From Pteria penguin (taxonomy: Eukaryota > Mollusca > Bivalvia > Pterioida > Pteriidae), in NCBI GenBank assembly GCA_035048485.1, contig CM068593.1, positions 857,501 to 921,500 of the forward strand: DNA of 64,000 nt, written 5' to 3'. Each line of letters opens with the position of its first letter. Position 1 is the stretch's first letter. Below the pieces are notes generated by a model. It was not told the origin of the DNA and did no database searches. It saw only the letters and a list, made by a program, of their open reading frames with translations. This document shows, piece by piece, positions 1 through 12,295 of the stretch. The position numbers and the translations under genes were made by a program.

Positions 1-837
1 TGAGGGTTGGACAACACGAGGGGAAGTTGGGGAAAGGGACTGGAAATTGGCGACAAGGGGACGCGAATGAAATTATTCCGAGCAAGAATCTGAAGAGAAA
101 ATCTCTCAGAAAGCTGATGGTAGAGCCCTGTCCCCTCTCTGCCCCTTAAAATGGACATGCAAATATATTTTTAAAAATGCAACAATTCTATGAAGTTTTT
201 GTTGAATATATTGAATAGCACGATTTGTCCAGTGCTATAAATTCCACTAAAATATGAGTTTTACAGTTAAACTACTACATATTATAGTATAGGGAGCAAT
301 CTAGCGAGCGAAACGAGCCAGAAAAAAATCAACATTATTTCTTTAGAACATTCAGCTTTATATCTGCATGATCTGATATGTACATGCTATTAGCCAGAAT
401 AATTATTTTCATTTTAGTTAAAGCCAGATTTTTTATTTCCTGCATTTCCAAAAAGCGCCAGACCAACCCCCCAACCCCCCCTTTCCCTCAGAATTCAGAA
501 TCAAATGGTCGTTCCCTTAGCGTCTTATGTTTGGGTCTGACATTGCAAACTTTTTTAATCATATAGTGAAGACATCTTCCTGATGCTGTGCACAGAACAA
601 AATATCTATGAAACGAACCAATCCGAAGCAGTGAGGGATATTTTACATGCGCTGTCTACGTGGGTCCACCTTTTACGTGCTATGTCTACGGCCCTTGGAC
701 TTAGGAATCAATACTCTTTATGCTAGACATATATCACCAAAGCTGACACAAAGCAATTGACCTGACCTGGATTCGAAATGTGATCTCATTGGGTGATGAA
801 GCTCACCGAGCTACAGACTTCACAAACTCGCTTTAAA
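1..837. other. Gene-free stretch at left edge
   Basis: No coding region is supported here. The short open frames lack recognisable domains and have no splice-linked partners. A C-rich patch lies near 465-482. The stretch could include the end of a gene lying to the left, but nothing in the sequence shows it. Confidence 0.4.
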
Positions 838-1038
838 TACTCCATCATGCCACAGTTTTATTCATTGGGCCACAGATATAGTCCATCAGGCTGTAGGTTT
901 TGTCAATTAGACCACAGTTTTAGTCCATCAGGCCGCAGCGTTGGTCTATTAGGCCACAGATTTAGTATTTTAGGCCACAGCTTTACTCATTCAGACCAGT
1001 TTTAGTCCATTAGGTCAGTGTTTTACTCCATCAGGCAA
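838..1038. repeat. Degenerate minisatellite, about 22-bp unit
   Basis: The phrase TTTAGTCCATCAGGCCACAG recurs with many substitutions about eight or nine times, for example near 880, 922, 960 and 1000. The frames open across it are by-products of the repeat. Confidence 0.6.
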
Positions 1039-1049
1039 ATGTATGCAAG

Positions 1050-1181
1050 CATGTATGTATGTATGTATGTATGTATGTATGTATGTATGTATGTACATGT
1101 ATGTATGTATGTATGTATGTATGTATGTATGTATGTATGTATGTATGTATGTATGTATGTATGTATGTATGTGTGTGTGTT
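1050..1181. repeat. (ATGT)n microsatellite
   Basis: About 130 bp of nearly pure ATGT units, broken once by ACATGT near 1095 and ending in a short GT run. It is open in frames on both strands, but the peptides are only microsatellite translations. Confidence 0.95.
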
Positions 1182-1435
1182 TATATTTTTCCCTATTGTC
1201 TTGAGTAAATAATCTAGCCGTAGCTAATGGATTTTTTATGAAACTTGGCAGGTATAGATTGCTCATGGATCGATTCAAGAGTTCTTCCGTTTGACCGATC
1301 AGCCCAATGGTGGGTCCATGACAGGCAAAGTATGTCTTTGACTCTATCTTCATATGAGAAACTTGTGTGTAATGAGAACACGTAGACGTATAAAATCGTT
1401 AAAATATGCATCCCTGACTTTCAAATACATTTGTA

Positions 1436-1714
1436 AGCCGGTATGGCCTACTGAATAAAGTACTAGGCTCGTGATCGAAAGGTCCCGGGTTCGACTGCCG
1501 TCATGGACGTATTGTTGTTCTGTCTTTCGGATGAGACAGTAAAAACCGAGGTCTCGTGTCACGGTAGGAGTGGCACGTAAAAGACCATTCACTGCTTCGG
1601 ATGGGTACGTTGCAAAGGTATAAATTTCTATGCAATGTATCAGGCAGATGCCGTCACCATATACGCGAAATAATCGTAGAGTGACGTAAAACAATATTCA
1701 ATCAATCAATCAAG
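1436..1714 (+). mobile_element. tRNA-derived SINE, family A, full length
   Basis: The element starts with a tRNA-like head carrying an A-box-like GGCCTACTGAATAAAG and a B-box GGTCCCGGGTTCGACTGCC. A body shared with the other family A copies follows (TGTCTTTCGGATGAGACAG, then CACTGCTTCGGATGGG, then GCATCAGGCAGATGCCGTCACC in similar form). It ends in an ATCA-type tail. The flanks TACATTTGTA (1426-1435) and TACATGTGTA (1715-1724) look like a target-site duplication with one mismatch. Confidence 0.85.
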
Positions 1715-1925
1715 TACATGTGTATTATTATAAGGCTATGTACCCATAATTCCATACCCTGAACAAACTTAAGGTCTTTGTCTGAACCAATTGCTTGTGT
1801 TCTTGTTTTCTTTTACATTTTTACGTAATTTTTCTCTTTCTGATTCTCTTTTTCTGTCTCTCTCTATCTATATCTATTCATAAAGATTCGATGAAGTCCT
1901 CCAAAGCGAAGTCCGGTACATTAAT

Positions 1926-2127
1926 AGTAAAAGAACACAAACACTCTGTATTGCAAATTTTTGGCCTCACGACCTTTATCAAGTAATTTTTCAGATGACA
2001 AATACAAAGCTAAGTAAAATCCATGTTTACGTTTCAAAGATACAAAAGCTTTGTCATCTGAAAAATTGTTTGATAAAGGTCGTGAGGCCGAAAATTTGCA
2101 ATACAGAGTGTTTGTGTTCCTTTACTT
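1926..2127. repeat. Inverted repeat with arms of about 75-80 bp
   Basis: The left arm (about 1926-2003) and right arm (about 2052-2127) are near-perfect reverse complements. Both contain CTCTGTATTGCAAATTTT, CCTCACGACCTTTATCAA and TTTTTCAGATGACAAA in one orientation or the other. The roughly 50-bp loop has no coding signal. It would fold into a long hairpin and is probably a MITE or foldback insertion. Confidence 0.8.
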
Positions 2128-2250
2128 TTTATCTATCTATTTATGTAACTATCTATCTCTCTCTTTTAAGGATAAAATTTGGCAAATTGCCTCTTTTGTC
2201 TTGTTTTATATTGACTGAGTGGTTTCCTTTTTCTATTTTCATTTTCATTT

Positions 2251-2251
<1 letters not shown>

Positions 2252-2294
<43 letters not shown>

Positions 2295-2309
2295 TCATTA
2301 TTATTATTA

Positions 2310-2370
<61 letters not shown>

Positions 2371-2396
2371 CATTATTTCATTATTATTATTATTAT

Positions 2397-2446
<50 letters not shown>

Positions 2447-2447
2447 T
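2252..2447. repeat. (ATT)n followed by (AGT)n microsatellite
   Basis: Almost pure ATT triplets run to about 2396 and switch abruptly to AGT triplets. All open frames across this tract are low-complexity artefacts. Confidence 0.95.
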
Positions 2448-2616
2448 TATACTTCTTAAGTTTTCTTCTCTATTGTTTTGTTTCGTTTGGGTTGTTTTTT
2501 ATTCATTTTTGTTTTTGTTTTCTATTATGGTTTGGTTATTTATTTCTTTCTTTATTTTAATTATTATTATTATTTGTTTGCTTCTTTGTTTTGGGGGATT
2601 TTTTTGTTATTTGTTG

Positions 2617-2635
2617 GGGGGGGGGGGTGGTTGCG

Positions 2636-2692
<57 letters not shown>

Positions 2693-2828
2693 GTGTGTGT
2701 GTGTGTGTGTGTTGCTGTATTACTATTATTATTCTTTTTTATTTATTATTATTATTTTTTTGGTTGGGATTTTTTTGTGTTGCTTTTGAGGTTCTGGGTT
2801 TTTTGGGGGTTTTTTTAGGGGGGGGGGG
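2617..2828. repeat. Poly-G and (GT)n low-complexity region
   Basis: A run of about 11 G near 2617 leads into a GT dinucleotide tract (2640-2712), then T-rich sequence and a second G run near 2819. No gene is visible. Confidence 0.9.
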
Positions 2829-2953
2829 CATTATTATTGTTATCATTATTAATGTTACAGTTGTTTCTTTTAAAATATACGTTTTTAAAATTTATAGGCT
2901 AAGAAAGATAACTCGTACAAAACTGTTTTCGTATGACACTTGACAACGGATAG

Positions 2954-5162
2954 CAACAAGGAAGTTGACGAGTTGCTCTCGGAGGTAAGAAAAATCATGT
3001 TTATTTCATAGAGAATAATTACTTTATCCAATTTTCATGAAGATTCTACTGAAATTCAAATTTATATACACCTGGATCTCACTGAATATATTGGTTTGTG
3101 AAGTAGATCATGAAGGTGTCAGGACATTTCGTCACCGAGACAACTCGTAACAAGACAACTCGTAACCAAAAAAAAAAAAAGACAATTCGTAACCATACGA
3201 TTTTGGGTACGAGATGTCTGGTCAAGTCGTAACCTGGTGACGACTTGCAAATCTACTCGTCACCAAACTTTGAAAAATGTTAGCGATACCACTTGAAACT
3301 AGTTATCAAATCCAAGAACGTATATATCTAATGGTAAGAAAAAGATAAAATTCTGAAAATTTCGTCACCAAAACTTACAACATTTGAGCGAAATGATTTA
3401 CAGAAAACTCGTCACCAAACTTAAAATGAAATTCTAAGTTACACCTACTATCTCACGGTTTCTTTGAATTTTCAAGCTACGAAGTACGGAATCATTTGAA
3501 GGTTCAACCTGAAAACTCGTCACCGAAACTTAGGATAAAATTAATTTTATGAGGTTCACAAAAACTCGTAACTGCAATACAATCAAAGTCAAATATTTGA
3601 CTTAGAAATATGTATATTTATTTATTAGTAATGTATAAGAAAATGATATCATATATAATATAACACGGACTTTTAGCAATATTTCAATACCAAATACCGA
3701 TGATAAGTAAGTTAATGTGAATATGAAATAATTAATAGAGAGAAGAAAAGAAAAGGAAGTTTTTAAGTGTGCCTCTTCAGTTATTACGGTCTTTGCGTAA
3801 AACTCCGGCTACCAAAGATATAATTTAATGGTGTTATTCATGTTAATTGAACGTTTTATTTTTATAATCTATCTGATACAAAAAGAACTCTAGCTTAGGT
3901 TTTTAATACACCAAGCAAGGCAATTAAAATAGGTTGTTGAAAAAGTAAGTTTAATTAGGAGTTTCTCTTTAACGTTCGGCGATATTTGTGGATGAAAACA
4001 TAAAGGATAACATCAAAAGTTCTGTGCGTATTGTTTCTGTATTTCATATACAATTACTGTTTTTCGTATATATACATGTATATACTTATCTATCCCGTGA
4101 CATCCATTGCTGGGTTTAAATGCGTGTAAACCTATAACTGTTTTTGGTGTTAAAATCAAATCAAAGCGATAAAAGAAAATATGTGGACTTTCTGTAAAAA
4201 GATGTTGCATTTCGATCTTGGGATAATGTAACAAATCAATTAATTTTCGTATAGATTTTAAATCATATTTTTATATCATTTGATGACAAAGACCGCAAAT
4301 TCCGCTTTATTGTACACGTAATGCATTTAACTTTCAATTAGTGGAACTGTCATTAGTGTGAATTGTTAAAACAACACATTAATTATCATTTCTTTGAACT
4401 TTTTGATTGAATCATCGTTTGTAATCCATTTATAGCATAATTTTGTCCGGATATATAACATTTTGGCATTAGTTATTTACATGTTAATTACTTATTTCAT
4501 TCTTTCGGAATTAATATAAGATTCGGTGATGAGTTTCCAGTAATACATGTATCGCTCAAAGTTTTGTAGATTTGTAGTTCAAATATCATTAAAAATTTTA
4601 AGTTCTGGTAATACAGTATCGAAAACTTTAAGTGTTTCTTTTTTAACTTTGGTCACCAGTTTCAACCTGATATCGCCACGAAAAAAAAATTCTCGATATT
4701 TTCTTCTAGTTCGGTGACGAGTTTTTGTCAACTTCATGAAATTTTTTTCAGATCTAGTAACGGGATTTTGTTAACTTCATGATTTTTCTTATTAGTCTAA
4801 GCTTTTGTGACTAGCATTTATGTTGACATTGCTAAAATATTTCTAAGTTTTGGTTACCAGGTGTCTGGTCAAGTCGTCACCAGGTTACGACTTGGCCAGA
4901 CAACTCGTACCCAAAATCGTATGGTTACGAATTGTCTTTTTTTTTTTTTGGTTACGAGTTGTCTTGTAACGAGTTGTCACGGTGACGAAATGTCCTGACA
5001 CCTTCATGATCTACTTCACAAACCATATATTCAGTGAGATCCAGTTTTATGTAAATTTGAATTTCAGTAGAATCTTCATGAAGATTGGATAAAGTAATTA
5101 TTCTCTATGAAATAAACATGATTTTTCTTACCTCCGAGAGCAACTCGTCAACTTCCTTGTTG
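2954..5162. mobile_element. 2.2-kb foldback element with terminal inverted repeats of about 300 bp
   Basis: The left end CAACAAGGAAGTTGACGAGT (2954) is the exact reverse complement of the right end finishing at 5162. The arms stay about 95% or more identical for roughly 300 bp, including shared poly-A/T tracts near 3168 and 4937. The AT-rich middle has no transposase. It carries further copies of ACTCGTCACC-type motifs in both orientations (near 3257, 3409, 3516 and 4690-4716). No clear direct target duplication is visible. It is most likely a non-autonomous foldback DNA transposon. Confidence 0.85.
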
Positions 5163-5234
5163 ATCTATGAAAATTTTTTTGAAATCGAAAGTGCGTTCGA
5201 TAAAATAATAGCATACATTTTTTTTCCATTTTAG
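2985..5234 (+). other. Possible 5'-UTR intron of the B-box gene
   Basis: TCGGAG|GTAAGA at 2979-2990 is a good donor, and TTTTCCATTTTAG ending at 5234 is a good acceptor 24 bp before the B-box ATG at 5259. If used, the foldback element would form most of a 5'-UTR intron. The donor lies inside the element's left terminal repeat, so it may be chance. Confidence 0.2.
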
Positions 5235-5258
5235 ATTTAAAACATTTAAAACAAAGAA

Positions 5259-6406
5259 ATGTCTACTAAGCACTGCCACTCCTGTTTGAAACGAGGGCAA
5301 TACTCTCCTGTCTTTTCCGCTTGTTATGACTGTCGGGAATTTTATTGCAAGGCGTGTTTCGACATGCACCCTACATTTAAAGATATTGAAGGGCACACTA
5401 TATATCAACTTCTCCTGCCCGCCATTAACCCGCCAGTCAATAACGAGGACGAACTCGTTTCTGATTTTCTGAAAACCGATGACGAAGTTCTGCCTTACTC
5501 AGCCCAGGTGGCCGTGAAGAGCAGAGAGGGTAAAGGTCAAAGTAAATATGCAGCTTTACCAAGAAGTGACCAGAAATCGTCACGACAAGCTGATCCTGGT
5601 AACCTGAAAGCCCAAACACTGCAGAAACATCGATGTCAAAGGTCTGAAGATAAATCACGTGTTGATGTCCGTGGTGTATTGACTGTAGCTGGTCAAGTCC
5701 TCGCAGTAGATAATAATAACAAGAAGCTCAAGTTGTTCAATGATAGCGGTGCGTTCCTGTCATCTACTGCTCTTGAGGATGATACATGGGGGATCACACG
5801 TGTCAGTGACGACACATTCGCTACATGTGGACGCGGTAACACAGTGTATATATGGAATATACACGGCCAGACAGTAACGCGTAGTGATGTTACATACCGG
5901 GTACAGTATGACGCGTACGGTATCATGTATGACGGGACGTACTACTGTGTGTTACACAGTGGCCACAACACCATCACGATACTGGAAAGGCAGGGACAAC
6001 GTATCAGGCACATAAAACTGGAGAAAGCATTCGGGAAGGAAATAACACTCAGCTGGGATATCTATATGGACGAACACTCCCATAATATATACGTACCGTG
6101 CTGGGGTGACAATCTTGGAGTAATATGTATGTCTGTTCAGGGTGAGCCATTATGGTTCCCGTGTCATCTGGTCTGTACGGTATAACGGAAATACGCGGCG
6201 TCCTGTGTGTAGCTGATTTCTCTGATCGTTGTTTACATTTATTATCAAAAGCGGGAAAGTATGAAGGTAAACTGATGGAGAGGAAAGACTTGGGTGGCGA
6301 GCCTTGGTACATTTATTACGACGGTCAAAGAGAAAAGCTGTATGTAAGCTACAATCCCTTCTCAGACAAAGATGACGTGATATCAATGTACTCCGTCACG
6401 TGTTAA
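5259..6406 (+). CDS. B-box zinc-finger protein with C-terminal propeller-like region (TRIM-like), frameshifted
   Basis: Single-exon gene of about 380 codons. Residues 5-46 form a B-box-type zinc finger with candidate ligands C6, C9, C22, C25, C30, C33, H37 and H46. A charged, low-complexity linker (about 75-130) follows, then a repetitive beta-strand-rich region resembling the NHL/six-bladed propeller end of TRIM2/TRIM56-like proteins, a family expanded in bivalves. There is no RING domain and no evident coiled coil, so ligase activity is not expected. The first frame stops at 6183. The homologous tail continues in another frame (GLYGITEIRGVLCVADF...) to the stop at 6404-6406. One extra C in TTCCCGTG near 6155 would restore a single frame. 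This may be an assembly indel or a real inactivating mutation. The ATG at 5259 directly precedes the zinc finger. Confidence 0.75.
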
Positions 6407-6995
6407 TCTGTTGTAGATAGTATACAACTGCACTGTACACTCTGTACAAAGAATATAAAATTTAGGATGTAAACTTTATATCATTATTATAAAATTGAAG
6501 TAAAAATCTTTAGAAATCGTCTTTTTAATTAAAAGCAAAGTAATTTCAATTGACACCCATCAGTTTGTTTTCTGTCGGTGGATCCAGTAATTTAATTTAT
6601 TGACTTGTGATACATAGAATGATGAAGACATGCTACTTATTCATGTCACCTACATGTATATCTGTACTTCATAATCTATGGCTGTGTGAATTGTGTTATG
6701 TAGCACACATGATTAATTGAATCAACCAGTATGTATAACAGGGATAATTCTCAATCATTATACCGGGTTTTTTTTTCAAAATGGAACTGAACTCTTAATT
6801 ACTGCTTCTGAGAAACCTGTGATTTGTATCTGATGCTATCAACTTATAAGTTTATCATTAATATCTGGTGTCAATATTTGTATTGTATATACATGTATGC
6901 AATTATAAATGTTAATGGTGTTTTATACAACAAAGGGCATTAATTTAGATGGTTGATGTCACTGTAGTACCCAGGTACAAAGGCTGATCAAGCAA
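6407..6995. other. Downstream flank of the B-box gene, no gene
   Basis: AT-rich sequence without a supported coding region. AATATAAA near 6450 could be a weak polyadenylation signal for the B-box gene. Confidence 0.4.
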
Positions 6996-7095
6996 GTGGT
7001 ATTTTTTTTTTTTTTTTTTTTTTTGTTTTTTTTTTTTTTTTTTTTTTTTTTTTTGGTTTTTTTTTTTTTTTTTTTTTTTTTTGTTTTTTTGTTTT
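6996..7095. repeat. Poly-T tract
   Basis: About 90 bp of T runs broken by single or paired G. The open frames on both strands here are artefacts. Confidence 0.95.
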
Positions 7096-7160
7096 TGCAA
7101 AGGGGTAGGGGTGGGTTGTTTTCTCATTTTCGTCTTCTTGTTTTTTCTGTTTTTTTTTTA

Positions 7161-9130
7161 TCTATTTTAGCTCACCTGAGCCAAAGGCGCTACCACAGTC
7201 AAAAGTAGGTCAGAAAAGAGTACCCTCTTTTGATAATCTTTTTCTTCATACTTGCTGTATACAGAGACAAGGAGAATGCATAGAAATGATCTAGAGGGCT
7301 GGGATGAGTGAAGAAGTCTTGTCATTTTGGTTCCTTTCCAAAATCAAATTTTTTTTAAAATTTCGACATTTTTTGGACTTGGTGATTTCAATGCAGAAAA
7401 GTGTCATATTTACGGAATATCGCAACTACAATAACGTCAACATTCGCGCCCACTTTGTGATTGATATGACGTCATATAATTATGACGTAAGTTGCCAACA
7501 TAAAAGTGCCCACATCGAGAACAATGGATTTGGTAGGTGACTAAATGCAAACCGTGACGGATTTGAGTAGTTGTGATACTCCGTGAATTTTGACTATATC
7601 TGAATTTTTGGATTTTCAACGAATTTTTGAAGACTTCAAATGAGAGTGTATAATTAGGGACAATTCTTCACATTTTTAACTTCTGCTGTTATACCACATG
7701 AAAGATTTTAAGGAAATATGGTATGCATGAAGTACTAAAGGTCCTCTATCAATTTTGTACCCAAATTGGTCAACAGATGGCATGCGCGGATCCAGAATTT
7801 TTTGTCAGAGGGGGTCCAACCAGAAAAGGTAATTTTTCTCTTAGACGAGGGGGTTCCAACCCCCAAAATGCCCAAATATTACCTTTTTTTTGGTAAAATT
7901 TTCGGATTCCAAGGGGGTCCAGAGCCCCCTAACCCCCCCCCTCTGTATCCGCGCATGGATGGTGCCACCATGTCTAAAAAGTGGGTCTCACAATGGTACA
8001 TATACCACTTGGTAATTAAAATGTTGAGAGTAGCGGTTCAAATCCAGCTGTAGTCAAAATTTCTTTTTCATTTCTTCACACATCTAAGGTTTTAGATGTT
8101 TCCCAACACTCAACATATGAAATTAGGCTATTTTAAGTTGGATCTGGACAATATTTGAAGCAATTGTTGTTCATGACACAGACTTGAAATCCGTCAACAA
8201 AAGGCCACACCTAAAGAAAATGACTACAGTCTTAGCGAAACTTGCTTCTGATTTACAGGACATTCGGTCTGGTAAGTCTGTAGGATATATCAGATCGAAT
8301 AAATTTTTACCTGACCGAAAAAAATGCAATAAACACATAAAATTGACACATTTCTGGTTTGATTTATTTCTACGTGTATGACTCTCTTGAAAATATAAGC
8401 AAGTCCTCCCAGACTTCACTTCGCTTCCTAAAGTCATCACAGAATTCATCATTATCTTTGTCTACTTAGAATTCGGCAAAAAGCTCCATGCCTTCATCAT
8501 TTCAATAACTGCACTGACTCTTATATTACTGCATCCTTTAATCAACTTGTTTTGCCCAGTATGGGATAGTTCTGATTTTTTGAAAAAAGATGGAGCATGA
8601 CATGGTACCGTCATTCGCAATGTAGACTACGCCACGGCTACCCTCCTTCAATTGACATTTTTAGATTCTTTCATTTCATTGACTCCCCTGGAACAGCTCC
8701 CTCCACGTATTTTAGTTTGAAATACATATTGAATATATATGTCACGCGATGGCTTTAACACGCGCTGAAATCGGTCACTTATGCGATACCGGACAATCGG
8801 TACGGAAAATACGAAAATTTACCAGACCGAAGCGAATTTTACCGGACTTGTCCGACGGTCAGGTGGGGTTTCGATTTGACTGTGACTACCTTGTTGCCCT
8901 GAATCACATCTTGCAGAGACAAATCAAATGCTCAATATCAAAATCACCTGGATGGATGTGCAAAAGACTGTTGTTGTTTTTTATTCTGGTCTGAAATGAA
9001 ATTTGACATATTTTCAACATTTATGTTGATTTAGTCACAGTAATGCAAAAATAAATGACTTCTTCCTTCCTGCATGACTGATCATCTAGGTAATCAAGTG
9101 AGCGATATAGGCCCACTTGGACCTCTTGCT
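7161..9130 (+). mobile_element. Possible dispersed element bounded by AGCTCACCTGAGCC and GGCCCACTTGGACCTCTTG
   Basis: The left edge TTAGCTCACCTGAGCC (7168) and right edge GTGAGCGATATAGGCCCACT (9099) are partly complementary. Related right-edge phrases recur at about 11950 (GTGAGCGATTTATGCCCACT) and 12230 (TTCACTTGGGCCTCTTGTTT), which suggests a dispersed repeat with several 3' ends nested here. No intact coding region was found inside. The boundaries are inferred. Confidence 0.35.
7779..7957. mobile_element. Short palindromic MITE, CATGCGCGGATCCAG type
   Basis: The ends CATGCGCGGATCCAG and ATCCGCGCATG are inverted. Inside, GGGGGTCCAACC and GGGGTCCAGAGCCCCC lie in inverted or near-inverted order. 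Similar 160-190 bp units occur at 14887, 27532 and 31122. Confidence 0.6.
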
Positions 9131-9281
9131 TATTTTTTTTTTTTTCTTTTTTTTTTTTTTTTTGCTTTCAATGTTATGGAATTTTATACAGTCTCAGTCT
9201 TAACATATAAAGCTATATCTGCATTATTCTAGAGTATATAACAATTTAATGTCATTATACAATGTATTTCATATATCTTGA

Positions 9282-9454
9282 GGGACAGGCTTGGTGTAGT
9301 GGTTAAGCGCTTGGCTTGCGGCGCCGGCGATCCGGGTTCGATTCCCGGGTTGCGCCACTATGTTTAAGAGGTTGGTTACCTCCTGCTTCCATGTCGCGAT
9401 ATAACTGAAAAATTGTTGAAAGCGACGTAAAACACCAATCAACCAACCAACCAA
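9282..9454 (+). mobile_element. tRNA-derived SINE, family B, with 12-bp target duplication
   Basis: The tRNA-like head has an A-box (TGGTGTAGTGGTTAAGCGC) and a B-box (CCGGGTTCGATTCCCGG). A short body follows with CATGTCGCGATATAACTGAA and AAGCGACGTAAAACACCAAT, then an AACC-repeat tail. CATATATCTTGA flanks it exactly at 9270-9281 and 9455-9466. The perfect duplication indicates recent retroposition. Confidence 0.92.
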
Positions 9455-9868
9455 CATATATCTTGAATGACAGTTGTGGATCATACAAGCATTTTGAAGA
9501 TGGCACATTTTTATTCATGCACAGGATTTATCTCCCCTTGATTTTGTCATTTGTTTTGCTTTTAATCATAATGCATCTGTCTGTTTTGTTAATTGAGGGA
9601 TCGCCAGATCCAACTTTAACCACGCCCATTACGTAGTTTCATTGTGACGTCACAGTTAAAACCATCCTTGACGGGCCATTTATTTATGACGCCATAATGA
9701 AAAAGTGTGCCAAAAGGTGCGATGTCGGGCATTTGACGATCAGTCAATTCTGTCTGTAAGCAAATACATGTCATTCTCAAGCACATGTACTGTTGTTACA
9801 ATTTTCTTTAATATTTTAAATGTTGAAAAGGGAGGGAGGTGGTGATGTAAGTAGTGAAGGCTTTGCCA

Positions 9869-10080
9869 GTCACTGCCACAGGGGTCAAGCACGTAATAAG
9901 GTGGGGGGGGGGGGGGGGGGCCTGGTAGTATAATCCTATCAGAGCCCCCAACCTTTTTACACGCTTGGCCCTTGTGGTCACTGCCACTGGGGTCAAGCAC
10001 GTAATAGAGGGGTATGTCTGGTAGTATAATCCTATTAGAACCCTCTAACCTTCTTACACGCTTGGCCCTTGTGGTCACTG
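9869..10080. repeat. Two-copy tandem duplication, about 107-bp unit
   Basis: GGTCAAGCACGTAATA and the phrase TGGTAGTATAATCCTAT recur about 107 bp apart, each followed by TTACACGCTTGGCCCTTGTG. A poly-G run near 9901 interrupts the first copy. Confidence 0.8.
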
Positions 10081-11080
10081 TGTATATGTAGATGCCATTT
10101 TCATGTTCATATCTTTTAACTGTGACATAGATATTGATAATACTTTTCATAAATGTATGTATGACCCGAGGTTTTGGTTCATATTCACACAGAGTCATTT
10201 CTCAAATGTCACTGACTCAACATCACTTAAATACTATCCTAATAAATCATAGAATTTTAATACAGATCTTTGGCGGATAATTTGTCTGCTGTAGCTGACA
10301 ATGTTGCCACATTTTGGTTTCTTTTAATCATAATTATAGCAAGGATTGTTACTGTGAATGAATTTTGTCAATTTTTTGATTTTTATTAATTTTTGGCCAA
10401 AATGTAAAGCAAAATCCGGTGTATGTCGAATTCCGTCTATCTGTCTCCGTCTGTCTGTCCCGCCGCATCAAGAATTTGGTTTAGCTCTTGCATTTAAGTT
10501 CATTGCAGAAAGACCATTGACAACGATTCTTTCAAACTTCACATGTAGATACACCTTGATGAATTTTATACATTGAAACCTTTGTTTGTGATCTTGACCT
10601 TGAAAGTTCCCAGCTTCAAGGTCAAATGTGTAATTGAATTTAGTTAAAAAACAATATATAAAAACTCTCAATCTTCTGCAAAATGACGCCACGCTGATTG
10701 TTGTGAATAAATGGAATGACGTGCTGACGTCCAATCTTGTCACGGTAGCGTAGGCCAGTCAAACTTAAATGAATATTTACAAATACATATAATTTCCCTT
10801 ATGACTGTCTGTCAAAAATTATTAGGTCGTTACAAAATCAAAAGTATAAATACAATGATTGTTATATGATAGAATAAATGATATGCCTTGCTATCAATGT
10901 CCTGTCACCTATAATGACGTACCCCTATCGAGGAAAATGGAGATTATATAGAAAGGAATCTTCTAAATGGAATAGGGGACAAAGGTATCTGGACGATTCC
11001 ATTAATCAGGAATCATACAAACGTTCGCACTGATTACCAATTTATCATAAAATATATGCAAGCATCTACGTGAGTCAAAC
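10081..11080. other. Gene-free AT-rich stretch
   Basis: No supported coding region. CTGTCTCCGTCTGTCTGTCC near 10440 and the AAGGTCA-like words near 10595-10625 resemble the dispersed repeat at 21004 and 36019, so this may be a diverged relative. Confidence 0.3.
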
Positions 11081-11084
11081 CAAC

Positions 11085-11480
11085 TTTGTTACGCTATCAC
11101 CAAAGGGGTCCTTCCATGTGCTGTGATGCATCCCAGACCATAACGCTTCCTCCATCGAATTGGCGGCGTTGAATAACGCAGGCGTCAATGTAAAGCTCTC
11201 CGGCATGACGGTAAACCCGCACACGACCGTCACTGCTGTCGAGATGAACGAAAAACGCTGATGCCGGAGGAAAACAGGACGAATAGTATGACGTCGAGGA
11301 CATATGTTGGCCTCCCGCAATCTGTACGAGGACTTCATTTGTCGATGCCTAGGGATCCTTCTAGCGGTAAAAATAGCCAAATGGATTCGATTACGCAAAT
11401 ATTACGTCCGTATATACATATCTTGCCGGCGTAACGTCACACGCGGGCGTCATGGTCGTGGGCGGCCCCGAACGGTACCA
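11085..11480 (-). pseudogene. Tc1/mariner-type transposase remnant
   Basis: On the minus strand the frames give a Tc1-like signature: SDGRVRVYRHAGE and DACVIQRRQFDGGSVMVW match the family pattern R-x-R-V-(x)-R-x2-G-E, then D-x-C-V, then GGSVMVW just before the second catalytic Asp. Upstream, VRNRLREANICPRR-like residues in another frame match the linker before the catalytic core. The reading frame changes several times and has stops, so this is a dead fragment. DDE residues beyond the GGSVMVW block are missing. Confidence 0.65.
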
Positions 11481-12295
11481 CTTTGCTGATGTCGTCTCTA
11501 TATAAAGCATTTATAGTGTTAATATGAACTCCCAACTGCCTTTCCACATTGCTTTGAGACTTTCCAGCTTCCAGCATCCCAATAGCACGCTAACAATCAT
11601 TTTCAATCATGCGATGGCATCTCTCAATCAAAGTTTTATTACAAAACCAAGCTTTTTGTGTTTCAATACATTGAATACTGCCAATGAATGCAATAAAACC
11701 AAATCGATTACTGACCACGTGTCGCTTATGCTCGAAATTCCAGAAAGTGCGTGTTGTGGCCATCAAGGCGAATTAACGCGATATTTAGCAAAACTCAAAC
11801 ACGCGTTTAGTATATTAAATTATGCTTTTAGCGAATAAAAACTTTTGATGGTTTTATTTAACTTTTAAGTAATCACAGTTTCTTTTTCCCCCAATATATA
11901 TCTTTGCAAATTTTTCAAGCTGTCGGTTGAATAAGCAAATTGTGTACAGGTGAGCGATTTATGCCCACTTGGGTGTCTTGTTTTCTTTTTCTACGTTCTT
12001 TTTCACATAATGTGTTGATTTTTTTGGTGATTTACATAATGTACTAAGAAGCCATAAAGCATTTAGGCCTATTTGCCAACATTTATTAAGACTTCTCTAT
12101 ATTTGAAAAGTTATTTGAAAGTTTCATTTCAAAGTTTCTTGAATTTTTATGACTTTTTTCTAAATTTTATACTTTAGTCAGAAAATAATTTGAGTCAATT
12201 GATTTGGGAGCAAATTGTTCTGTAATGAGTAATATAGGTTCACTTGGGCCTCTTGTTTGAAGTGGGTTTTTTTTTTTTTTTTTTTTGTATTGTTG

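Noticed and set aside
1015..2800. Long open frames of Tyr/Ile/Val or Met/Tyr/Val repeats
   Set aside because: They are translations of ATGT, ATT, AGT and GT microsatellites.
6945..7208. Lys-rich and Phe-rich frames
   Set aside because: They are translations of a poly-T tract on the two strands.
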